This document shows positions 17,747 to 24,818 of a stretch of DNA of 64,000 bases, in pieces. This DNA is from an uncultured Erysipelotrichaceae bacterium (GTDB lineage Bacteria; Bacillota_I; Bacilli_A; RFN20; CAG-826), in NCBI GenBank assembly GCA_902800025.1, contig CADCDA010000008.1, positions 1-64,000 of the forward strand. The letters are read 5' to 3'. Made by a program: the position numbers and the translations under genes. The first letter of the stretch is position 1; each line of letters begins with the position of its first letter. The notes beneath the pieces are model-generated. The model had not been told where the DNA came from, did no database searches, and saw only the letters and a list, made by a program, of their open reading frames with translations.

Positions 17747-17773
17747 CCCATATAAAACTGTACGGGGTGTGTT
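17747..17773 (-). terminator. Terminator of the glycosyltransferase gene
   Basis: On the minus strand CCCCGTA pairs with TATGGGG (one G-U pair) and is followed by TTTTTATT. It lies about 20 bp after the stop codon of the glycosyltransferase. Confidence 0.8.
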
Positions 17774-17793
17774 AGTAGATGTCGTTATAAATC

Positions 17794-19128
17794 TTAATTA
17801 TGTGCTTTTTCTCCGTGAGGAATCTTTCTCCATCTCAAATTCTTAATAAATAACGAAACTACATCAAGAGGGACTTGTATCAATAAGAATAGAGGAAATG
17901 TAATAAACGCTGAGATCATTGGTAACACTGCCTGTCCCTTGTATTTGCCTCTAGAGGCAATTAAAGTCATAGTCGCAGTTAAATATGATCCTAAGAATAA
18001 CCACGCTATTGTTTTAGCGATTCCAAATAAAGCACCAGTATTAAATGACATGAATAAGTTTTCAAACCAATTCTTATTCACATCCCAGAACAAGAATGCC
18101 TCTTCTAAAGAAATACCTGCTAAAGGAGAGAACAATAATAGGACATATTGTAAAACAAAGGTAAAGAAGAATAATAAAGGAATAAAGGAATTAAATGTCA
18201 TCGCAATAAAGATTGAGATTTTGTTCTTCTTTTCCTTGCTGAATAAAGCTTTAAAGAATTTACCAAAATATTTTCTACTTGTAAGGTTTTGTCCTTTTGA
18301 CCATCTTAAGCGTTGGAACCACATAGTTTTAAAATTGAGAGGTTGCTCATCGTAAAATATAGCATCATCACAATAATGGATTATTTCTCCATTAAGAACT
18401 TTGTCCGCGCTAAATTCAATATCTTCAGTAATGCTGGTGTAGTTCCATCCATCTTCTAATAATCTAATTGGAATAACAAATCCACATCCAGTAACTCGAC
18501 ATGCAACGTTGAAGCATTCTCTTCCGATATAAGATAATAAACAAGCTGCAGCAAAATAATAGCTATATAAAGCAGGCATTGTTCCATCGTTAATGTTTAA
18601 AGCGTGACGGAAAGTAGTCACGACAGAGTCTTTCTTGTGATAAACAAAGGCATCGTTAAGCTTTTCAAAATAATTTTTACTAACAACGTTATCGGCATTT
18701 AAGACGATAAAACCGTCATATTTATGAATGTTAATTTGTTTAAAAGCATATTGATACGCTAAGCCTAGTGTACGCGCGTTAACATCATTATATACAATTA
18801 CGTTAGCGCCTAAAGAAGAAGCGATATCTGCAGTTTTGTCTTTGCAATTATGAGCAATGATATAAATATCTAATTTATCTTGAGGATAGTCGGCTTCTCT
18901 AATGCTATTAATTAATCTAGCGATAACGTTCTCTTCGTCTTTCGCGGAAACTAATATTCCATATCGGCATTCTTCGTTAGCTTTTGGGAATCTTTTTTTA
19001 TGAATAATTCCAGCAACTGCAAAGAAAACGAAATGGAAAAGATAAATGCTTAAACAAGCACTGATCACAAAGAAGATAATGTTAATAATAGAAACGTAAT
19101 TGATAATCATATTTATACGATACACCAT
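17794..19128 (-). CDS. Membrane GT2 glycosyltransferase
   Basis: This 444-residue processive-type family 2 glycosyltransferase starts with an N-terminal helix. The catalytic domain has ILVSAKDEENVI, the acidic LNADNVV (DxD-like), SITEDIEF (the TED catalytic motif) and QRLRWSKG (the Q-x-x-RW motif). Three or more C-terminal helices follow. This is the pattern of cellulose/hyaluronan-synthase-like enzymes, so it may polymerise or transfer sugars to an envelope glycan; the substrate is unknown. No Shine-Dalgarno is seen at ATG 19128 or ATG 19110, so the start is uncertain. An 11-bp-spaced direct repeat lies just upstream. Confidence 0.88.
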   Translation of the reverse strand: MVYRINMIINYVSIINIIFFVISACLSIYLFHFVFFAVAGIIHKKRFPKANEECRYGILVSAKDEENVIARLINSIREADYPQDKLDIYIIAHNCKDKTADIASSLGANVIVYNDVNARTLGLAYQYAFKQINIHKYDGFIVLNADNVVSKNYFEKLNDAFVYHKKDSVVTTFRHALNINDGTMPALYSYYFAAACLLSYIGRECFNVACRVTGCGFVIPIRLLEDGWNYTSITEDIEFSADKVLNGEIIHYCDDAIFYDEQPLNFKTMWFQRLRWSKGQNLTSRKYFGKFFKALFSKEKKNKISIFIAMTFNSFIPLLFFFTFVLQYVLLLFSPLAGISLEEAFLFWDVNKNWFENLFMSFNTGALFGIAKTIAWLFLGSYLTATMTLIASRGKYKGQAVLPMISAFITFPLFLLIQVPLDVVSLFIKNLRWRKIPHGEKAHN

Positions 19129-19150
19129 AAAATGTCACAAATGTGTCACA
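19112..19150 (-). promoter_or_regulatory. Direct-repeat operator with overlapping promoter
   Basis: On the minus strand TGTGACA repeats occur at 19150-19144 and 19139-19133, exactly 11 bp apart. The second overlaps a -35-like TTGTGA (19140-19135). After a 17-bp spacer comes TATAAA (19117-19112). The -10 is so close to ATG 19110 that this may be an operator, or the true start may lie further in. Confidence 0.55.
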
Positions 19151-19255
19151 AGGTTTGGCTTTAGATAAAAAATGAGCAAATCTTATTAATCATCTTCTTT
19201 TCTATAGTCAATCAATATCACACATTTTTTTATATTGTGATAGAATATGCTATGC

Positions 19256-20185
19256 ATGAAAAAAGAAAAAAGAATCGCTAACGCTCGTGAAATTAACAAA
19301 ATGCGCTGCATTGTTGGTTTGGTGATTTGTTCAATCGTCATTTTTTTGACGCTCTTTTCTTTAACTTTAAATATCACCAATTTCTATAACGACGTTACCC
19401 CTGAATCGGGAATGGGTACATTAAGAATGTACACTACTCTTTCAAATATCCTTGCTACCCTTGCTGCTTCTATTTGCATTCCTTTCCAAATTGATGGATT
19501 AAGAAAAAACAAATATAAGCTTCCAAGATGGGTAGTTGAAGTAATGTTTGTGGGCACTGTTGGAGTTTTTCTTACTTTCTTAGTCGCTGTCTCATTCATC
19601 TCTATAACAAACGGATTCTATTATGCGATGTTTTTCCATTCAAACATTTTTATGCATACTCTTAATCCGATTTTCATCACACTTTTATTTACAGTCGCTG
19701 TCTCTGATTGGAAAATTAAATTTAATCGCGCTTTTTTCACAATCATTCCAACATTTATATACGCTTTCATTTATTTCATAATGGTCTGCGTTGTTAAGAG
19801 TTGGAGAGATCATTATCAAATTGTTAATGTCATGCCTTGGCCAATAACTTTCATTTTGATTATGCTAATCGCTTTTTCTATTTCACTATTGCTGATGTTT
19901 TTACATAACTCAACAAATAAAGTGGTTAATAAAAACATTGAGAGATATTACAAAGAATCTCCTGATTATGAATTTGAAAAGATTACTTACGCAATTGAAA
20001 AACTCGCTAAAGAAGAATCGAAATATTATTCAGAAGGCGACGATATCTATATTCCAGTCGATATCATCAAGTTATTATCTGAGAGATATAAAACATCTAC
20101 TTTGCCGCTTGATATTCAATACGATATTTATTTAGAAAGTTACTTAATCAACATCCATAAGAAAAAAGAAAAACGAACAGAATAA
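19256..20185 (+). CDS. Pr6Pr-like integral membrane protein
   Basis: The protein has about 309 residues. Six hydrophobic segments lie between about residue 20 and residue 215, followed by a soluble C-terminal tail of about 90 residues. The RMYTTLSNILATLAASI segment and the late tryptophan/proline-rich helix (VMPWPITFILIMLIAF) resemble Pr6Pr-type membrane proteins, whose function is unknown. I chose ATG 19256 (MKKEKR) over the upstream GTG/ATG forms. A TAGAAT-like box lies about 10 bp before it with no ribosome site, consistent with a leaderless start. Confidence 0.6.
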   Translation: MKKEKRIANAREINKMRCIVGLVICSIVIFLTLFSLTLNITNFYNDVTPESGMGTLRMYTTLSNILATLAASICIPFQIDGLRKNKYKLPRWVVEVMFVGTVGVFLTFLVAVSFISITNGFYYAMFFHSNIFMHTLNPIFITLLFTVAVSDWKIKFNRAFFTIIPTFIYAFIYFIMVCVVKSWRDHYQIVNVMPWPITFILIMLIAFSISLLLMFLHNSTNKVVNKNIERYYKESPDYEFEKITYAIEKLAKEESKYYSEGDDIYIPVDIIKLLSERYKTSTLPLDIQYDIYLESYLINIHKKKEKRTE

Positions 20186-20197
20186 TGTTCTTTTTTT
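20175..20197 (+). terminator. Terminator overlapping the stop of the membrane protein gene
   Basis: GAACA and TGTTC form a short stem around GAATAA, followed by seven T. The stop codon TAA is in the loop. Confidence 0.65.
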
Positions 20198-20261
20198 AAT
20201 TACAATTAAGCTCTTTTATTTAAAATAAAGATGCTCTTAACGATAAGTAATCCAAGTCCAC

Positions 20262-20960
20262 TTATTTCTTGTTTTTTGATATTGTCTCTAATAAAACCAT
20301 ATAACTCTTATAAAGCATCTCCTTCATATGATTGATATATGATTCATATTCATACTCTTTCATCTTGTAATAGAAGCCTGATGCTTTTCTAATTTCTAAC
20401 GTCGTCTTAGAAGAATAGATTCCAGTAACAAAAGCATCAAGAGGAAGATATAAAGCGTATTCTAATCCAAATTTCATGAGTAGGAATTCTAATAAGATAT
20501 TTGATATCCTTCCATTGCCGTTTTTAAATGGATGAATGCACAAGAATTGAAGGGTAAATTTAAATACATCATCAAAGTCTTCTTTGCTTGGATTATTTAG
20601 ATGGGAAAAGTTTTTGCAGAGCTCTTCCATTTCCGAAGGGGTTTTGTCTTTAGAGGCAGTGACATAAAACTTATCACCCGTATAAACTTGAATATTTTCT
20701 TTTTTAAAAGAAGCATTCTCATCGTTAGTAAGAATTGCGTAAAGCTTAATAATATTCTTTGTATTAATTTCTAAGTCTTTATTTTCTCTTAAAAAAGATA
20801 ACACTCGAACTTCGTTGCTATTTTTAAGATCGCCATAATTCTCTCCTCGAATAAAAGAAGTGTGAGTTAATGTAAAAAGCAAAGATAAATATTGTCCATC
20901 TTTAAAATATGACGGGAAGTTTTTCTTAACTTCTCGATCAAGATTTAAAAAATAATCCAA
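20262..20960 (-). CDS. Fic-domain protein with altered inhibitory motif
   Basis: This 232-residue protein has the Fic catalytic motif HPFKNGNGR with the following helix ISNILLEFL. Fic enzymes usually transfer AMP from ATP to a protein hydroxyl. Class II Fic proteins carry an N-terminal (S/T)xxxE(G/N) autoinhibitory motif. Here the corresponding place reads TSFIRGEN, with Arg where the Glu is expected, so autoinhibition may be lost or different. The flap region (FYVTAS) is present. The gene starts 1 bp after the end of rtcB, so it is translated from the same mRNA. The target is unknown. Confidence 0.9.
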   Translation of the reverse strand: MDYFLNLDREVKKNFPSYFKDGQYLSLLFTLTHTSFIRGENYGDLKNSNEVRVLSFLRENKDLEINTKNIIKLYAILTNDENASFKKENIQVYTGDKFYVTASKDKTPSEMEELCKNFSHLNNPSKEDFDDVFKFTLQFLCIHPFKNGNGRISNILLEFLLMKFGLEYALYLPLDAFVTGIYSSKTTLEIRKASGFYYKMKEYEYESYINHMKEMLYKSYMVLLETISKNKK

Positions 20961-20961
20961 A

Positions 20962-22080
20962 CTATAGTTTTCTATCTTCCGTTCCTCGATATGAATAAAT
21001 TGGTTTAATGATATCAGTTACTTCCACTGTATCTGTAATTGCTTTTAAAATGGTGTCCATATTTCTATAAGCATAAGAAATCTCATCGATATTAGATTTG
21101 CTTAAAGATGTCGTATAGACATGTTTCATGCTTTCTTGATATTCTTCGAATGAGTATGATTCTCTAGCTTTTTTTCTCGTTAACACTCTTCCTCCACCAT
21201 GAGGAGCGCTATTATTCCAGTCTATGTTTCCTTTACCAATTCCTAAAATTGATCCTTCTCTTGCGTTAATGGAAATCACTACTTTCTCTCCTTTTAACGC
21301 TGAAATTGCACCGTGACGAACAATATGGTCTTTTTTAGAAGTAAAGTGATGACAGCTATCAATATGTTCTTTTTCGACCCATCCCATCTTATTTAAGATG
21401 AAATCAGTCATATACTTTCGATTATATTCGCAAAGTTCAACAAAAAACTCAACGTCATGAAGATAATCGTCTTTATCATTTCCATTTAATATGAGTTCAA
21501 AAGGAGAACAATCATCTAAACTCTTTCCAATATTAGATGCTGCTTTATTTTTATAATAGTTAATCATTACTCTTGAATAATGCTCAAGACCATTATGAAC
21601 AACTAAGAATAAGTCTCCTTTTTCATTTTCATCCAATTCAATAAAGTGGTTACCCCCGCCAAGAGTGCCTAATAAATTAGGCCACCTTACAAATTGTTTA
21701 ATATCTGAATAACATTTTAATTTTGAAAAATCATATGGGTAAGCTGGTTCAAAATATGCTTGATGATCTCCAGCAGGGATTTCATGACACACTTTATCTA
21801 ACTTAACAAAGTCGATATCTTCCTTTTTGATATTGATTTTGGTCGCTCTTATTCCGCACCCTGCATCTTTTTCCATACATAAAATGATTGAGTTTCCTAG
21901 TTCCATTGTAAAACCAGTAACACTACCATTTCGATTTGTATGAGCGTCAGGCATGATGCACACTTTTTGATTTCTAATCAAAGGATTATCGCATATTGCT
22001 TGGATATCATTAAAAGTGCATTCATCAATGTCATCGGCATAGCAAAAAGCGTTTGTAGCTTTCCCCTTTATCAATATCAT
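20962..22080 (-). CDS. rtcB: RtcB-type RNA ligase
   Basis: This 372-residue RtcB family protein has PDAHTNRNGSVTG at the N-terminus, KDAGCGIRA with the metal-binding cysteine, GTLGGGNHFIE, VVHNG, and APHGGGRVLTRKKA containing the guanylylated histidine. RtcB joins RNA with 2',3'-cyclic phosphate or 3'-phosphate ends to 5'-OH ends using GTP and Mn. The length fits the short bacterial RtcB2-like forms. It sits between a double-glycine-type peptide gene (16 bp upstream) and a Fic gene (1 bp downstream), and opposite a reverse transcriptase gene. The neighbourhood suggests RNA repair linked to defence or stress, by inference. Confidence 0.92.
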   Translation of the reverse strand: MILIKGKATNAFCYADDIDECTFNDIQAICDNPLIRNQKVCIMPDAHTNRNGSVTGFTMELGNSIILCMEKDAGCGIRATKINIKKEDIDFVKLDKVCHEIPAGDHQAYFEPAYPYDFSKLKCYSDIKQFVRWPNLLGTLGGGNHFIELDENEKGDLFLVVHNGLEHYSRVMINYYKNKAASNIGKSLDDCSPFELILNGNDKDDYLHDVEFFVELCEYNRKYMTDFILNKMGWVEKEHIDSCHHFTSKKDHIVRHGAISALKGEKVVISINAREGSILGIGKGNIDWNNSAPHGGGRVLTRKKARESYSFEEYQESMKHVYTTSLSKSNIDEISYAYRNMDTILKAITDTVEVTDIIKPIYSYRGTEDRKL

Positions 22081-22096
22081 AAAAATATTTAGTTAA

Positions 22097-22336
22097 TTAT
22101 TTAGATCCGACGTATGGATTGTTAGTTCCACCACAGCCACCGGAAACAGCTTTGAGTTGCTCTTGTGTGAGTTCGACTTCGCCTTCTCTGATTTGTTCAT
22201 AAATCATCTCAGCGCCTCTGTCAGAAATTTCAAAGCCTTTACCATCGAGGTATTCTTTAACTTCCTCAACGGATTCAGATTCTCTCATTCCTTCGAGTAA
22301 TTCAGGGGTTAAATCTTTGATTTGTAATCTTGCCAT
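22097..22336 (-). CDS. Nif11-like leader peptide with Gly-Gly site and 12-residue core
   Basis: This 79-residue peptide has an acidic helical Nif11-like leader (about 67 residues) ending in ELTQEQLKAVSGG, the double-glycine type site cleaved by C39 peptidases. The remaining core is CGGTNNPYVGSK. ATG 22336 has AAGGAGG at good spacing. No modification enzyme is adjacent; the only C39 exporter in the window is at 38597-40765. The peptide is the first gene of a peptide-rtcB-fic operon with a long structured leader. A secreted signal or toxin is possible. A Nif11-like regulator that is never processed is the alternative. Confidence 0.75.
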   Translation of the reverse strand: MARLQIKDLTPELLEGMRESESVEEVKEYLDGKGFEISDRGAEMIYEQIREGEVELTQEQLKAVSGGCGGTNNPYVGSK

Positions 22337-22360
22337 AAATTCGGCCTCCTTATACAGAAT

Positions 22361-22486
22361 GAAGAGAAAACGATAATGAGGTAATATAAGTGAGACTCGC
22401 GATAGCCTGCTTTATCTAGATGTTATCTATAAAGCGAGAATCACTTACTGGATACAGGCATACATATTAAATGTATTTTCCTCTTC
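22361..22486. ncRNA. Structured, pseudoknot-capable RNA between the RT gene and the peptide operon
   Basis: The outer strands GAAGAG-AAAA (22361-22370) and TTTTCCTCTTC (22476-22486) pair with one bulge. Inside, TAAGTGA (22387-22393) pairs with TCACTTA (22441-22447) and CTCGC (22396-22400) with GCGAG (22434-22438), capped by TTTAT-CT-AGAT-GTT-ATCT-ATAAA. GCCTG (22405-22409) can pair with CAGGC (22455-22459) as a pseudoknot. ATACAT-ATTAA-ATGTAT forms a further hairpin. A TATAAT box on the minus strand (22500-22495) would make it the 5' leader of the peptide operon. A retron-like separate RNA from the plus strand is the alternative. Confidence 0.6.
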
Positions 22487-22560
22487 TGGTTACATTATAA
22501 TCTATTTTTAAAAAATCACGCAATAGAGGAAACAAATACTGACTTAAAATCTTTATTAGA

Positions 22561-22589
22561 TTTAATCAGTGTATTTATTCGTGTATAAT
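22561..22589 (+). promoter_or_regulatory. Promoter of the PLD-reverse transcriptase gene
   Basis: TATAAT at 22584-22589 has a weak TTTAAT 17 bp upstream and lies 9 bp before ATG 22599. The mRNA would start at or next to the start codon, with no ribosome site. Confidence 0.5.
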
Positions 22590-22598
22590 AATTTGTTG

Positions 22599-24785
22599 AT
22601 GAATAAACTTGTATTTCCCGAAGTTCCTCTTCACTATCACTTAAAGAACGCCATTCTTTCAACTTTCGATTTGGATGAAAACCTTTTAGTTAGTTCAATT
22701 AAAGAAGAAGACTATCAAAAATATCTCATCATTAGAGGGGATGGAGATTACGTTTCTTTAAACGAAGAACACCCAATTAAAAACAGAATTGTAAAAGTTT
22801 TTTTCGAACTTACAAAAAGAGTAATCGAAAACAATAAATTACAATCAGTCAAATACCATCACCCAAAGATTTGGCTTTTTATCTATGAAAATGACCATCA
22901 CGAAGAAATAGCAAAGTTAGTTATTCAAAGTGAAAACATTTATCCTTATGATTCTAAAGAAATCGCCATTAATTTTTCTGGTAATAAAGTCAAAGAAGAA
23001 CAAATTAAAAATAAACCACTATTAGATTATTATGATTCATTAATGCCGTTTTTAAATAAAGAGCAAAAAGAGTTCGTCTCTTCAATCGCTAAAAAACTAG
23101 GGTATTTCAATTTTCAATTAGAAGATTATGAAGCAGACGATTTTGAAATCATCGCACCATGCTGTAAAGATATTTCATTATTCAATAATGAATATGATGA
23201 CATTTTAGTAATCACGCCTTTTATAAATGTTGGTCCTATCAAAAAGCTATTAGCGAATAAAAAAGAAGGTAGAAAATGCGTCGTTCTTTCTCGACCGTCA
23301 ATCATTGAATCGCTCATTATAAGTGACGTTAATAATGTTAGTTTTATTTCTTCAGATATCAGTGATAAATTCATTCACTCTAAAATCTATTTGGTAAGAA
23401 AAGGAAATAATTGGGACTTATACGCTGGATCGATGAATTTATCTGATTATTCAATTGAAAAAAATATCGAAGCAATGGTCCATCTTAAAAATGTTAAGGG
23501 AATAGACACTATTGAATCTTTCCTTTCACGCTTTTTAGGAATAAACGAAGAAGAAATCAATAACTATCTTAATCAGTATTCTAATGAATACAAAAATGAA
23601 AAATATAGTCCCGTATTTCTTGGCGCTTTAAAAATCAATACGAGAATTAATTATCTTAAAAAACAAGTCTCTAATAAAAAACATGATGAAGATTATATTC
23701 ATCGAATCACTTCTTATTTATTGTCATATAAATCTACTATTGATTTAATCGAGCTTATCGAAAACAAAAAAGAAGTAATCCCGGTTAGAAAAGAAATAGT
23801 CAAAAATGGAAAGAAACGCTATATTTATTGTTTTCCATTTGAAATCAATGTCACTTTAGGATTAATAAATTATTCGCTTCACCAATACGATTATTTGTTC
23901 TCTAAAAATGTTTGTTTACATATCGCTGATCGAAGTGCGACAAGCGCCTTTATCAAACTACATGAAACTAAAAAACTTAATGAATATTACTTTTTCAAAA
24001 CCGACATCCACGATTTCGATCCATCGATAAATAAAGAGATCCTCGTCGATAAAATCGACACACTTTTGAATTTCGATAAATCGTTATCTAATTTCCTAAA
24101 ATTAATTATCAACGAGAAAAGATACTATAAAGAAAACGATAATGAAGTTTACGAAGATAATGTAATGCATCAAACCGGCATCCCACTCGCAGGCTTCTTT
24201 GAAAACGTTTATTTATATGATTTTGATTTCGTCTTTGATAAAGCGCCTTTATATATCAGGTGTGGAGATGATGTATTAATCGCCTCAAAAAATCAAAAGG
24301 AAATTGAATCATATAAAGATATCATCATAAAGATGATTAAAGAACGTAAATTAGAACTTAACGAATCTAAAACAAAAGTGTTTAAGCCAGGAGAAAAGCT
24401 AAACTATCTAGGCTGGGAAATCAATAATGGAGAAATCGATTTTTCTGAAGAATCTCTTAAAAAGATTGAAGAGACTATCAAAGCTAAGACAAAAGTTTTA
24501 CTAATCATGTATGGAAAGAAAAAGATTCCAAATGTGTTAAGGCTTCCTACTGTTATAAAATATGTTAATTATTTCCAAAAGACAGACTTCTTTGTTGATA
24601 GTTTTAAAGTCATTACAACCACTAACGGTTTAAAAAGAATTGACTCCAAAATAATGGATTTAATTAGAACTGTCATAAGCGGCAAAACCGGCAATTCAAA
24701 ATACAAAATAAAATATAAGCCAATCCAAGCCTTTGGCTATAAGAGTTTGGTTAATCAATATTACGAATTTATTTCTAGGAAATAA
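22599..24785 (+). CDS. PLD-reverse transcriptase fusion protein
   Basis: The protein has 728 residues. An N-terminal region of unknown fold (1-190) is followed by a phospholipase-D-like domain with HSK (His260, Lys262) and GSMNLS. The reverse transcriptase spans about 400-660: motif A is KTDIHDFDPSI, the GIPLAGFFEN segment matches the GxPxG motif, LNYLGWEI is the later palm/thumb motif, and the catalytic box is CGDD (555-558) instead of the usual YxDD. A basic C-terminal thumb follows. It faces the peptide-rtcB-fic operon across a structured RNA. Retron VTG-type signatures were not found. A defence RT of the unknown/Abi groups is my best guess. Confidence 0.85.
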   Translation: MNKLVFPEVPLHYHLKNAILSTFDLDENLLVSSIKEEDYQKYLIIRGDGDYVSLNEEHPIKNRIVKVFFELTKRVIENNKLQSVKYHHPKIWLFIYENDHHEEIAKLVIQSENIYPYDSKEIAINFSGNKVKEEQIKNKPLLDYYDSLMPFLNKEQKEFVSSIAKKLGYFNFQLEDYEADDFEIIAPCCKDISLFNNEYDDILVITPFINVGPIKKLLANKKEGRKCVVLSRPSIIESLIISDVNNVSFISSDISDKFIHSKIYLVRKGNNWDLYAGSMNLSDYSIEKNIEAMVHLKNVKGIDTIESFLSRFLGINEEEINNYLNQYSNEYKNEKYSPVFLGALKINTRINYLKKQVSNKKHDEDYIHRITSYLLSYKSTIDLIELIENKKEVIPVRKEIVKNGKKRYIYCFPFEINVTLGLINYSLHQYDYLFSKNVCLHIADRSATSAFIKLHETKKLNEYYFFKTDIHDFDPSINKEILVDKIDTLLNFDKSLSNFLKLIINEKRYYKENDNEVYEDNVMHQTGIPLAGFFENVYLYDFDFVFDKAPLYIRCGDDVLIASKNQKEIESYKDIIIKMIKERKLELNESKTKVFKPGEKLNYLGWEINNGEIDFSEESLKKIEETIKAKTKVLLIMYGKKKIPNVLRLPTVIKYVNYFQKTDFFVDSFKVITTTNGLKRIDSKIMDLIRTVISGKTGNSKYKIKYKPIQAFGYKSLVNQYYEFISRK

Positions 24786-24790
24786 AAAAC

Positions 24791-24818
24791 CTCTTATCAC
24801 AAAATAAGAGGATTTATT
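24791..24818. terminator. Bidirectional terminator between convergent genes
   Basis: CCTCTTAT and ATAAGAGG form a perfect 8-bp stem, with an A-run on the left and T-rich sequence on the right. It separates the convergent RT and phosphatase genes. Confidence 0.85.

Noticed and set aside
22361-24785. Classification of the RT and upstream RNA as a known retron
   Set aside because: The outer complementary strands are suggestive, but the RT lacks recognisable retron X/Y (VTG) signatures, a strong promoter lies downstream of the RNA, and the opposite strand has the better promoter for the structured region.
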